A stretch of 22,235 nt of DNA from JBBRUG01 sp038247995 (GCA_038247995.1 JBBRUG010000056.1:1-22235), one strand, 5' to 3'. Positions 1 through 8,003 are shown, numbered from the stretch's first letter. Program-made: numbers and translations. The notes: generated from the letters alone by a model not told the origin.

Positions 1-1
1 G

Positions 2-1864
2 ATCAACCCGGTAAATGGTGCGCGCATTTCAATCTGGATCGCCGACTATGTGCTGATGGGCTACGGCACCGGCGCGATTATGGCTGTGCCGGCCCACGAT
101 GAGCGTGACTTCGCTTTTGCCCTGAAGTTCGGCCTGCCGATTATCCCGGTGATCGCTCGCCCCGATAACACGGCGCGTTCACTGCTGCGCCCTGCGACCT
201 ATGCGCCGGAACTGCCTGCTGCGCTGAGCGCTGCCGGGTATCAGTTCAGTACGGAGGATGGTGCGATTACGGTGGAATTGACCGGCGATCAAGCCCAGGC
301 CTACGCCGAACTGGTGCAACGGCATCTGACCGATGGCTGGACCGAAGTCGTTGGATCGGCCTGGCTGGTGATCTTCCCCGACGCGATCATCCCGTTCGAC
401 TCAATCACCGCCGATGAGCAGATCAGCGAGCGGATTCGCACGGCCATTCAGCACGACGCGCTGCCCAGCACGATGGCCTATCTGGTAACCGTGCCGGCCT
501 ATCGCGACATCATTTTTCACGCCGAGTATGGCTCGCCGATTAACTCCGGCCCAATCAACGGATTGCCCGGCGATCAGGCGGTGAGCCGCACTGCCGCGCT
601 GCTGGAAGAACGTGGTCTGGGGCGCGGGCACACCAACTTCAAGATGCACGACTGGCTGATCAGCCGGCAACGCTACTGGGGCACCCCGATCCCGATCATC
701 CATGTCGAAGACGGCACGGAAGTTCAACTAACCCAGTCCGAACTGCCCCTGACTCTGCCCGGCGTCGAGAGCTACGAGCCGACGGCAACCGGCGAGTCGC
801 CGCTGGCCTTGCTCGACGAGTGGGTGAGTGTAACCCTGCCCGATGGACGCCGCGGCCGCCGCGAGACCGACACGCTGGGCACTTTTGCCTGCTCGTCGTG
901 GTACTACATGCGCTTCGTCGATCCGCATAACGATCAGACACTGGCGCGGCGCGAAGAGTTGGACTACTGGTTGCCCGTCGATAGGTATGTCGGTGGCGTT
1001 GAGCATGCCACAATGCACCTGTTGTACGCCCGCTTCTGGACGAAGGTGCTCTACGATCTGGGCCATATCTCGTTCTTCGAGCCGTTCACCGAACTGCGCA
1101 ATCAGGGCCTGATTCTGGCTCCGCCACGCGAAGTGAATGGTGAAATCGTCGTCGAGAAGATGTCGAAGTCGAAGGGCAATGTGATTACGCCCGACGATGT
1201 GGTTGCGCAGCACGGCGCCGATGCACTACGCGGTTATGAGTGCTTCATCTCCGACTTCGAACTGTCGGTGCCATGGAATACCGATGGCGTACCCGGCATC
1301 CGCCGCTGGCTGGATCGGATCTGGCGAATTACCCTGTCATCCCAGGACGACCGTAACCAGACCGGTGAGTTTAGCGAACGCCAGGTGCAGCGGATCACCC
1401 ACCAGACGATCCTACGCGTCACCAACGACATCGAGAACTTCAAGTTCAACACGATGGTCGCGGCGCTGATGGAGTTCACTAATGCGCTCTACAAGGCGCG
1501 CGACGCTGGGTTGGCCAGTACGCCGGCCTGGGCTGAGGCAATCGAGACGCTGCTGCTGCTGATCGCTCCGGTTGCGCCGCATATCGCCGAAGAGTTGTGG
1601 GCGCGCACCGGACGTGGCTTCAGTGTGCATCAGCAGCGTTGGCCGGTGGCGAACCCTGAACTGGCTGCTGAAGATGAGATCGAGGTCGTGTTGCAGGTAA
1701 ACGGGAAGGTACGCGATAAACTGACTGTGCCGGTTGATGCCGGCGAAGAGCAGTTGCGCAACCTGGCTATGGCTAGTGAACGGGTGCAGGGCTACATCGG
1801 CGGTAAGGCAATCCGCAGGGTGATTGTCGTGCCGGGTAAACTGGTGAATGTAGTAGTTGGATAA
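2..1864 (+). CDS. leuS: Leucyl-tRNA synthetase, 3' part (5' end outside window)
   Basis: Class I synthetase that charges tRNA-Leu in the cytoplasm. The reading frame is open from the first base, so the gene starts upstream; about 620 C-terminal residues are present. Visible in order: end of the CP1 editing domain with the GTGAIMAVPAHDERD motif; return to the catalytic domain (DWLISRQRYWG, then RETDTLGTF..SSWYYMRF); the VGGVEHA motif; KMSKS at 1157-1171, which closes on ATP; an anticodon-binding helical domain (FNTMVAALMEF, PVAPHIAEELW); and the small C-terminal domain ending in VPGKLVNVVVG. Two oddities: the editing domain carries roughly 100 more residues than usual between VIARPD and the INSG motif (about 170-515), and the usual zinc-knuckle cysteines are absent around 701-866. 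The family call is certain from these motifs. Confidence 0.98.
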   Translation: MNPVNGARISIWIADYVLMGYGTGAIMAVPAHDERDFAFALKFGLPIIPVIARPDNTARSLLRPATYAPELPAALSAAGYQFSTEDGAITVELTGDQAQAYAELVQRHLTDGWTEVVGSAWLVIFPDAIIPFDSITADEQISERIRTAIQHDALPSTMAYLVTVPAYRDIIFHAEYGSPINSGPINGLPGDQAVSRTAALLEERGLGRGHTNFKMHDWLISRQRYWGTPIPIIHVEDGTEVQLTQSELPLTLPGVESYEPTATGESPLALLDEWVSVTLPDGRRGRRETDTLGTFACSSWYYMRFVDPHNDQTLARREELDYWLPVDRYVGGVEHATMHLLYARFWTKVLYDLGHISFFEPFTELRNQGLILAPPREVNGEIVVEKMSKSKGNVITPDDVVAQHGADALRGYECFISDFELSVPWNTDGVPGIRRWLDRIWRITLSSQDDRNQTGEFSERQVQRITHQTILRVTNDIENFKFNTMVAALMEFTNALYKARDAGLASTPAWAEAIETLLLLIAPVAPHIAEELWARTGRGFSVHQQRWPVANPELAAEDEIEVVLQVNGKVRDKLTVPVDAGEEQLRNLAMASERVQGYIGGKAIRRVIVVPGKLVNVVVG

Positions 1865-1869
1865 ATCGC

Positions 1870-1899
1870 CGGGGCGTCACGCTCTAGCATGACGCCCCG
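1870..1899 (+). terminator. GC-rich stem-loop after leuS
   Basis: A perfect 10-bp stem (CGGGGCGTCA / TGACGCCCCG) with a 10-nt loop begins five bases after the leuS stop codon and ends 13 bases before the next start. No T-run follows, so it is either a terminator without a U-tract, an attenuator, or an mRNA-stabilising hairpin. The next gene reads in the same direction and has its own ribosome-binding site just after the stem. Confidence 0.55.
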
Positions 1900-1911
1900 A
1901 CAGGTGAGATT

Positions 1912-2319
1912 ATGGCTGAGCTTTTTGCTAATCGTACATTCCGCGCCTACCTGGTGATCCTGGTAGGCGCGACGCTCTTTATGGCCCGCCGTTTGGTTCT
2001 GCCAACCTTCTTTGAAACCTCGGGTGTGCCGTTTAATATTGCGGTGCCCTCAAACCTGAATGCGTGCTACACCGAACCACGCTTGCTCATGTGCAGTGAT
2101 GCGGTCATTGTGGGGTTCACCATTCTCGGCGTGATTGTTGCGCTCGGTTGGGGTAGTCTGGGCATCACAATCTTTACGGTCATGCTGGCAATTCCGCCGA
2201 CCATGCTCTATTTCGCGCTCAGCCCGATCTGGGCGCCGCTGCTCGCCCTCGCTTTTATCCCCCTCGCCCTTGAAGTTGGCTTACGCTGGATCATCCCAGC
2301 GCCCCCGGCTGAATCGTGA
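1912..2319 (+). CDS. Small multi-pass membrane protein, unknown function
   Basis: A 135-residue protein I do not recognise. The start ATG is preceded by GGTGAG about six bases upstream. It has a hydrophobic segment near residues 13-31, a polar loop of about 30 residues containing two cysteines (NACYTEP.., LMCSD) that could face outside and pair, and then two or three further hydrophobic segments (about 65-82, 85-102, 106-125) before a short polar tail (PAPPAES). This predicts an integral membrane protein with three or four helices. It follows leuS on the same strand, 47 bases downstream, separated by a stem-loop, so it may be a read-through member of the leuS transcript. No catalytic motif is visible. 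Confidence 0.8.
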   Translation: MAELFANRTFRAYLVILVGATLFMARRLVLPTFFETSGVPFNIAVPSNLNACYTEPRLLMCSDAVIVGFTILGVIVALGWGSLGITIFTVMLAIPPTMLYFALSPIWAPLLALAFIPLALEVGLRWIIPAPPAES

Positions 2320-2371
2320 CCCGTTAAGCTTACCTTACAGCATTGCGCAGATCGATTGCGCCTGCGTCCCA

Positions 2372-2392
2372 TGGCGCGAGCGCAGCGCGCCA
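2372..2392. terminator. Short palindromic hairpin between convergent genes
   Basis: A 7-bp stem (TGGCGCG / CGCGCCA) with a 7-nt loop lies in the 117-bp gap where the + strand membrane protein gene and the - strand surface protein gene converge. It is symmetric, so it could end transcription from both sides. There is no T-run, which makes the terminator role uncertain. The same gap holds a 9-bp tandem duplication (TTCAGTGGC twice, 2398-2415). Confidence 0.35.
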
Positions 2393-2436
2393 CCCGGTTC
2401 AGTGGCTTCAGTGGCTCAATCATGGTGCGCAGTGCT

Positions 2437-5034
2437 CTAGCGTCGGCGGAATAACCACCCAAGACCAAACAGCGCCAGAATCACATAGCCGCCTATACCT
2501 CTTCCACTGATGCCCATCATCGCTGTAGTTGCAGTTTCATCTGGCCCTGGATAGGGTTCCGGCGTTGGCTCAGTCGTTGGCTCAGTCGTTGGCTCAGTCG
2601 TTGGCTCAGCAGTCGGCTCAGCAGTCGGCTCAGCAGTCGGCTCAGTCGTTGGCTCAGTCGTTGGCTCAGTCGTTGGCTTAGCCGTTGGCTCTGTTGTGGG
2701 TGTAGCGGTTGGTTTAGTCGTTGGCGTGTTCGTTGGCTTAGCCGTTGATGTACGGGTTGGCGCAACCGTTGGCTGGGTTATTGCCGTAGCCGTTGGCGTA
2801 CGGGTTGGCGCCACCGTTGGTTGTTCTGTTGGCTCAACGACCGGCTTCTTAGTCGGCGTGCGAGTTGGTGTTATCGTAGCCGTATACGTTGCCGTAACCG
2901 TGGGAGGCGGTGTTGCTGTCGTTGTATGGGTTGGTATTGCCGTTGGCGTATGAGTTGGTGTTGCCGTTGGCTGAGTTGTCGCCGTAGCCGTTGGTGTACG
3001 GGTTGGCGTACGGGTTGGCGTAGCCGTGGCGGTCCTGGTTGGCGTACGGGTTGGCGTACGGGTTGGCGTACGGGTTGGTGTTGCTGTGGCGGTGGCAGTG
3101 ATCGTCGGAATACTATCGGTTTGTTCTGCAGTCGGGCGCGACAAGCGGAATAGACCGGGGGCGAGCGGAATGCACGGCCCCAGATCAACCGATGTCTCAT
3201 TCGTGTAAGTGAAGGTACCTTCGCCAGTAACGGTAAGCGTCACCTGCGGGTTGGTGCGCAGGCCACAGACACCTGAATCGGCCGTCTCAAAATAACCACC
3301 GATCTCAATCAGTACATTGCCGCCTACCGGCAGTGTACCACTCCAGGTTGCGCTTGGCACAGCCGGATCGAACGTTGCCCCCGAGGGTAGAGATGTAGAA
3401 AGCACGTACTCGATCACAAAGTCGCTGGCGAGCGTATCCGTGGCTGTCACCGTAAGCGGGTTGTTTGCAGTGTTCGTCAGCGAAAGCGTATATTCGACGA
3501 ACACGCGCGTCGGGAATATAGGGTTACTGCCCACTTCAGCCGATTTCGCAAAGAGCACTGGTGTATCGTCATTCAGAATCGTGCCGGTCGCATTCAGCGG
3601 GGTAGTCGGCAATGTTGCGCCGACGGCGCCCGTGATCTCCAGGAACAGCGTCTCATCAGGCTCAAAACGGGTGTCGCCTACGACATTCACCGTAATTGTT
3701 CCGCTTGTCGCGCCCTGCGGGATATTTAGCGTGCCGCCGGCGATCGGCTGATAGTCGTTGTCGGCCACCGTTGCGGTATCGTCGGCGGTGCGATAGGTGA
3801 TCGTAATTGGTGCCGGCGCCGGGGCCGACAGGGTCACCGTAAAGACCAGCGGCGTCAATCCACTGTCCCCCTCGTTCACGGAGGGATTATTCACGCTCAC
3901 CACAGGCGGCTCAGGCACCGGCGTAAAGGTGGGCGTCGCAGTAGGCGGCACCGGCGTAAAGGTGGGCGTCGCAGTAGGCGGCACCGGAGTGAGCGTGGGT
4001 GTTGCGGTAGGCAACGCCGGCGTAAAGGTGGGCGTTGCGGTAGGCGGCACCGGAGTGAGCGTGGGTGTTGCCGTTGCCGGAGGCGGGTCAGGTCGGTTTG
4101 TCGGCGTATTCGTTGGCGGCACCGGAGTAAAGGTCAGTGTTGGTGTTGCGGTCGGTAGTTCAGGCGTAAACGTCAGCGTTGGCGATGCTGTATTCGTAGG
4201 TGGCACGGGCGTACGGGTCGCTGTTGCCGTCGGGTTAATGATCTCAAAGGTTGGCGATGGCGATGGGCGAACAACCGTGGATGTCGCTGTCGCAATGGGC
4301 TGTTCCGGCGTCAACGGCGGTGTCGCGGAAGGCAGTTCCGCGATCTCCGTGGCTGTGGTTGTTGGTGGTGCGAGTGTCGCCGTGGCTGTAGCCGGGGGCG
4401 GGGGCGGGATCGTCACGAACGTAGGCGTTACCGTGTTAATTGGCCCACTGAGGGTTGGGGTTGCGGGGGCCGTCCGGGTTGCAAACGGGGTAATGCTAGG
4501 CGCCGCTGTCAGCGTTGATGTAGCTGTTGCGCCAGGGATCACAACGTCCGTTTCAGGTGTATTGCTTGGTTGGCCTCCCCCGGCAACGGCAGTCGTTGGG
4601 GTGGCAGTGCGGGTGCTGGTTGGCGCCCCGCCTACGCCGGTTGTTGCCGTGAACGTAGGTGTTGGCGGCATAATCTGCGCCACGGGCGGGCCAACTTCAA
4701 TCACCGGGGCGACAGCAGGACTGCCAGGCGCCGGCGCGCTGATTGGCGTCTGGGTGCGGCGGGCAACCTCGGTAGCGCGGAAATTTGGTAAATCAGGATC
4801 TGGTGCAGCGAAGCTGAGATCGCCGGGGAAGGGCACATATGGCCCCAGGCCGATCTGGGCGGCTACATCTTTAAAGGGTTCATTATACGGACTGATCGAC
4901 CAAAGTGCCAGATTGGCAATAAAGCCAGTTGGGCACAGAGCAAGCAACAACGCCAGTAAAATCAGCCAGGGCAGGCTGTCACGGCGTCGTCGTTGCCGGG
5001 TCGTCGGATTGGGCGACTGCGAAGGACTGCTCAT
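2437..5034 (-). CDS. Surface-anchored Thr/Pro-repeat protein with Calx-beta domain and Gly/TM/Arg C-terminal tail
   Basis: An exported, wall-side protein of about 865 residues. From the ATG at 5034: Arg-rich stretch (RQRRRRDS), one hydrophobic signal/anchor helix (about 22-45), a short globular segment, a Thr/Pro tract (about 120-375) with an 11-residue unit TPVPPTATPTF, a Calx-beta domain (about 383-492; VNEGDSG.., DTRFEPDETLFLEI, GTILNDD), a DUF11-like beta domain (about 495-630), a second Thr/Pro tract built of TRTP and TEPT/AEPT units (about 640-830), and a C-terminal tail of Gly-rich motif, hydrophobic helix and RRR. The tail resembles sorting signals of the GlyGly-CTERM type. An in-frame start exists at 5088, but the ATG at 5034 shortens the overlap with the upstream kinase gene to 56 bases and keeps the Arg-rich N-terminus. 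The Shine-Dalgarno sequence is weak. A role as stalk or adhesin is inference. Confidence 0.88.
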   Translation of the reverse strand: MSSPSQSPNPTTRQRRRRDSLPWLILLALLLALCPTGFIANLALWSISPYNEPFKDVAAQIGLGPYVPFPGDLSFAAPDPDLPNFRATEVARRTQTPISAPAPGSPAVAPVIEVGPPVAQIMPPTPTFTATTGVGGAPTSTRTATPTTAVAGGGQPSNTPETDVVIPGATATSTLTAAPSITPFATRTAPATPTLSGPINTVTPTFVTIPPPPPATATATLAPPTTTATEIAELPSATPPLTPEQPIATATSTVVRPSPSPTFEIINPTATATRTPVPPTNTASPTLTFTPELPTATPTLTFTPVPPTNTPTNRPDPPPATATPTLTPVPPTATPTFTPALPTATPTLTPVPPTATPTFTPVPPTATPTFTPVPEPPVVSVNNPSVNEGDSGLTPLVFTVTLSAPAPAPITITYRTADDTATVADNDYQPIAGGTLNIPQGATSGTITVNVVGDTRFEPDETLFLEITGAVGATLPTTPLNATGTILNDDTPVLFAKSAEVGSNPIFPTRVFVEYTLSLTNTANNPLTVTATDTLASDFVIEYVLSTSLPSGATFDPAVPSATWSGTLPVGGNVLIEIGGYFETADSGVCGLRTNPQVTLTVTGEGTFTYTNETSVDLGPCIPLAPGLFRLSRPTAEQTDSIPTITATATATPTRTPTRTPTRTPTRTATATPTRTPTRTPTATATTQPTATPTHTPTAIPTHTTTATPPPTVTATYTATITPTRTPTKKPVVEPTEQPTVAPTRTPTATAITQPTVAPTRTSTAKPTNTPTTKPTATPTTEPTAKPTTEPTTEPTTEPTAEPTAEPTAEPTTEPTTEPTTEPTPEPYPGPDETATTAMMGISGRGIGGYVILALFGLGWLFRRR
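2567..2674. repeat. Nine 12-bp tandem units in an AAA-BBB-AAA pattern
   Basis: Nine contiguous 12-bp units: three GGCTCAGTCGTT, three GGCTCAGCAGTC, three GGCTCAGTCGTT. They encode TEPT, AEPT and TEPT repeats of the surface protein on the other strand. Degenerate units continue to about 2780. Confidence 0.95.
2993..3076. repeat. 12-bp tandem repeat GGCGTACGGGTT
   Basis: Five near-identical 12-bp units (2993-3016 and 3041-3076) with a 24-bp divergent stretch between. They encode the TRTP repeat of the surface protein on the - strand. Each exact unit contains the palindrome CGTACG. Confidence 0.92.
3914..4078. repeat. Five 33-bp tandem units
   Basis: Units of 33 bp begin at 3914, 3947, 3980, 4013 and 4046. 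They share GGCACCGG, GTAAAGGTGGGCGT and GCAGTAGGC-type cores and encode the 11-residue TPVPPTATPTF repeat of the surface protein's first stalk. The identity between units suggests recent duplication. Confidence 0.92.
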
Positions 5035-7867
5035 GCGCCTGTACCAGGGTAATGGTGAATGTACTGCCGGAACCGGGCGTGCTTTCAACCTGGACGGTGC
5101 CGCCCTGGCGTTCGACGAGTTGACGCGTAATCGCCAGACCTAAACCGCCACCGCGCTGGGCTGAGTTATTGCCTTCAATACGCTGGAAACGCTTGAACAG
5201 GCGCGGCAAAATATCTGGGGCGATGCCTGCGCCGGTATCACTGATCGACACGTTCACCCACCCACGTTCAGCACGCGCGCGCACAGTTACGCCGCCGGTT
5301 GTTGTATAGCGGCGGGCGTTATCGAGCAATTGACCGAACACCTGACGCAGTTGTTCACGATCGGCAAGCACAGGCGGCAAGTCGGCCGGTACGTCGAGGG
5401 TGAGGCTCAGTTGTTTGGCTTCAAAGCTTGTGCGCAGTGGCGTGAGCGCCATACTGAGCACGAGTTCGATATCTTGCGGCCCCATTTCGGTTTGGAGCTT
5501 ACCGGTTTCGATATCGGCAATGAGAATTGCATTGTTAACCATGTCGGTCATATCGACGGCTCGGGCGCGCACAGTGTCGAGCAATTCCTTCTGATCGGAA
5601 GTGGGCTTGGCGCCCCCGGTGCCGCGGAGTAGTAACTCGACATAACCGCGAATCACTGTTAGCGGAGTGCGCAATTCGTGCGAAATCGTGGCGATAAAGT
5701 CGGTCTTGGCTTTATCCACGTTGATCGCATCGGTGACATCGTGGAGCACAATCACCTCGCCGGCGGCTGTACTGTTTTCATCAACGACGGGTGCGCGGGT
5801 CAATGTGATATAGCGTTCGCCCAGGCGAAACTGTTCGCCAAGCGCGCCAAATAGTTCCTGGCTTTTCGCAACCGCTTCGAGAGGAAGCTCGGCAAAGCGC
5901 GCGCGGGCAGTGCGCCAGTTCGGCAGTTGAAGCATCTCCTCGGCTGCATTATTCAGCAGCACGATGCGCCCTCTGTCATCACAAACTACAACACCATCAC
6001 CGATTGAGGTAAGAATGGCCTGGCGTTGCTTAGCTTCGCGTTGTACCTGGGTATAGAGTAGCGCATTGGCCAACACGGTAACCGTCATATTTGCGACGAC
6101 GTCGAGCCGCTGCAGATCAGCTTCGGCGAAGGCCTTGGGCCGTTGGTGGACGAAGATCAGCGCGCCGGCAATTTGGCGTTGGCGGTAGATTGGAGCGGCA
6201 AGCGCCGTCGCGAAACCGACCGCAGTCAACCCGGAGGCTTCACGGATCGCCTCATCCATAATGAGCAGTTGAGGTGCCTCCGGATCCTGAGTTGCCAGGG
6301 CTAGAAGCAATGGCGTGTCGGCGGGCAGGCGTCGATTGGCGATCTCTGATCCGTCGAACGTTTGATTGGCAGGTACGTTGAAGCGAAAACCTTCAAGGTC
6401 TTCCAGTAGGGCAAGCGCCACCGTGTCGGCCACGAATGCTGCGGCTGTGTTTGTAGCTACATCAAGAATAGATGGGCTTTCGATCGTGGTGTTGAGTTCA
6501 CGGCTGGCTGTGTACAGTTGCAGCAGATGTGCTGTCATCTGGTTGAAGGCCAGCGAGAGTTGCCCAAGCTCATTCGTCTCGCGTTCGGCCACATTGCTGC
6601 GGCGTGCCAGATCACCCGCTGTCACCGCCTCAGCTGTCGCCACCAGGTCGTCCAGCGGGCGGGTGATCCGTCGGGCGACACCGTAGCCGACTACAACCGA
6701 GGAAAGAGCCAGAGCTGCCGTGATCCCAATCACCACATTCCGCGAACTTGCCCAGGCCGAAAGCACAAAATCGCGTGAGAGGCTTACTGAGAAATACCCC
6801 GACTGCACGCCGCGGATCAACAGCGGCGCGTAGACGAACTGATATTCACGGTCGGAAAGGGTCTGCGTAGTATTGACTGAACAGGCCGGTAGCGTAGTCC
6901 GGTCAAGCGGAGTAACCAGGCGTCCGCTGAGGTTACCGATATCGAGGCAGATGTCATCGGAGGGCGCATCGCTTGCACGGCCGCGCTGGGGTGCGGCTTG
7001 ATCAGGGTTTGGAATGTTGAATGTATTCAACGCCGCAACCTGGGCCATCAATTCGGGGCTCATCGCCAAATCTTCCGGCGTAACTCCCGGAGCGGTTGTG
7101 CCCTGGACGAGCCCATTAATATCGTAGATGGTACTAATCGCCGACTGGCTGGAGCTCTGGAGCGCTTGCAGGAGGTTGTCGAGGCGTTGCGCAACCATAA
7201 TCCCGCCTACTACACTGCGCTGATCGGGGTTGTTAGCTCCGGTAGGCGTATAAACAGGCACCACGGTAAAGAAGTGGATCGTCTCGACGCCTTCCAGGGA
7301 CTGGAACCGGATCAGGCCACTATATTTGTCGCCCAGAGTTTCGCCGTCGGGCAACGGCTCCAGTTCTCCACGCAACACAGATTGCACCAGCGGAAGATCA
7401 CCTAAGTCGGTGCCGACATACTTGGTGGGTTCAACCGGGCTAAGCGGCGTACGTTCCCAATCAGCCAGTGAGAGTCCGTTCCGATCAAAAACGACCAGCC
7501 GATCTTGGCTAATATTCTCGTTGCTCAGGCCGATCTGCCATAACCCTTTCAGCGCCAGATCCAATCCTTCCGTATCGCGATCGCGGATGGCGGCGCTGAT
7601 AGCCGGTGCGCCGGTCTGCGCGTTAGGCGCTGTAAAGACAATCTGACCGAGGTACTGAATATTGCTCAGTTCGCGTTGGGCGAAAGCTTCGGCGAAGTTA
7701 CGCGCCACCTGGCCCAGTTGGTTGTTGAAACGCTCTTGCCAACTTCCGGCCACAAGCATAATCGCCACCCCCGACCCTACCAGCATGACGATAATCATCA
7801 GCATCAGGTAGGGCAGAATGACGGTATATTTAATTTGCGACCGTATGTTTTGAAAGAGTTGTCGCAT
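4979..7867 (-). CDS. Transmembrane sensor histidine kinase (extracellular sensor-HAMP-GAF-PAS-HisKA-HATPase)
   Basis: A 962-residue hybrid-input sensor kinase of the inner membrane. Domains: TM1 (about 16-40); a large extracellular region (41-376) with the look of a double-Cache sensor and two cysteines (C307, C329); TM2 (377-398); HAMP (399-450, RRITRPLDDL..); GAF (455-605); PAS (615-715, ILTSIGDGVVVCDDRGRIV); HisKA (720-785) with phospho-acceptor H730 in ISHELRTPLT; HATPase (835-941) with N box QLLDNARR (N850), G1 DTGAGI (D877) and G2 GGGLGLA. All catalytic boxes are intact, so it should autophosphorylate. The ATG at 7867 follows the promoter region; no clear Shine-Dalgarno is visible. The surface protein gene downstream overlaps its 3' end by 56 bases, so both are probably one transcript. 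No response regulator is encoded next to it, and its ligand cannot be read from sequence. Confidence 0.95.
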   Translation of the reverse strand: MRQLFQNIRSQIKYTVILPYLMLMIIVMLVGSGVAIMLVAGSWQERFNNQLGQVARNFAEAFAQRELSNIQYLGQIVFTAPNAQTGAPAISAAIRDRDTEGLDLALKGLWQIGLSNENISQDRLVVFDRNGLSLADWERTPLSPVEPTKYVGTDLGDLPLVQSVLRGELEPLPDGETLGDKYSGLIRFQSLEGVETIHFFTVVPVYTPTGANNPDQRSVVGGIMVAQRLDNLLQALQSSSQSAISTIYDINGLVQGTTAPGVTPEDLAMSPELMAQVAALNTFNIPNPDQAAPQRGRASDAPSDDICLDIGNLSGRLVTPLDRTTLPACSVNTTQTLSDREYQFVYAPLLIRGVQSGYFSVSLSRDFVLSAWASSRNVVIGITAALALSSVVVGYGVARRITRPLDDLVATAEAVTAGDLARRSNVAERETNELGQLSLAFNQMTAHLLQLYTASRELNTTIESPSILDVATNTAAAFVADTVALALLEDLEGFRFNVPANQTFDGSEIANRRLPADTPLLLALATQDPEAPQLLIMDEAIREASGLTAVGFATALAAPIYRQRQIAGALIFVHQRPKAFAEADLQRLDVVANMTVTVLANALLYTQVQREAKQRQAILTSIGDGVVVCDDRGRIVLLNNAAEEMLQLPNWRTARARFAELPLEAVAKSQELFGALGEQFRLGERYITLTRAPVVDENSTAAGEVIVLHDVTDAINVDKAKTDFIATISHELRTPLTVIRGYVELLLRGTGGAKPTSDQKELLDTVRARAVDMTDMVNNAILIADIETGKLQTEMGPQDIELVLSMALTPLRTSFEAKQLSLTLDVPADLPPVLADREQLRQVFGQLLDNARRYTTTGGVTVRARAERGWVNVSISDTGAGIAPDILPRLFKRFQRIEGNNSAQRGGGLGLAITRQLVERQGGTVQVESTPGSGSTFTITLVQAHEQSFAVAQSDDPATTTP

Positions 7868-7946
7868 CGGCCAATCCGTGTACGTTGGGCCGGAATTTAG
7901 ATGTAGTACGCTTACACTTTAGAGAGGTAAACAGTTTGCACGTTCA

Positions 7947-7976
7947 ATTATAGGTTATTTTAGCACTGGGCAACAA
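7947..7976 (-). promoter_or_regulatory. Sigma-70-type promoter for the kinase/surface protein operon
   Basis: On the - strand, TTGTTG (7971-7976) is followed after 18 bases by a perfect TATAAT (7947-7952). This places the transcript start near 7940 and gives a leader of about 70 bases before the ATG at 7867. It is the best promoter match in the 202-bp gap between the two kinase genes. Confidence 0.65.
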
Positions 7977-7986
7977 ACCCAAGGTC

Positions 7987-8003
7987 TGACAGTTTGATGA
8001 CAG
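7987..8003 (-). promoter_or_regulatory. PhoB-box-like direct repeat (OmpR/PhoB-family operator)
   Basis: The - strand reads CTGTCATCAAACTGTCA: a perfect 6-bp direct repeat (CTGTCA) spaced by five bases, with one helical turn (11 bp) between repeats. It matches 16 of 17 positions of the enterobacterial Pho box consensus as I know it. A weaker third element, TTTACA, lies 12 bp further upstream. The box ends 10 bases before the predicted -35 hexamer, a position suited to activation. Which regulator binds here, and whether phosphate is the signal, is not shown by the sequence. Confidence 0.5.

Noticed and set aside
2567..3076. CRISPR-like array
   Set aside because: The units are 12 bp, contiguous and in coding frame, with no unique spacers and no cas genes.
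4880..4975. Lipoprotein signal in the surface protein (LALC)
   Set aside because: The residue before the Cys is Leu rather than Gly, Ala or Ser, and the N-terminus is Arg-rich and long; a plain signal anchor fits better.
3797..5143. Long + strand open frame rich in Val and Gly opposite the surface protein
   Set aside because: It is the mirror of the Thr/Pro repeat codons: repeats without stop codons keep the opposite strand open. It has no ribosome-binding site or known domain, and it runs into the kinase gene.
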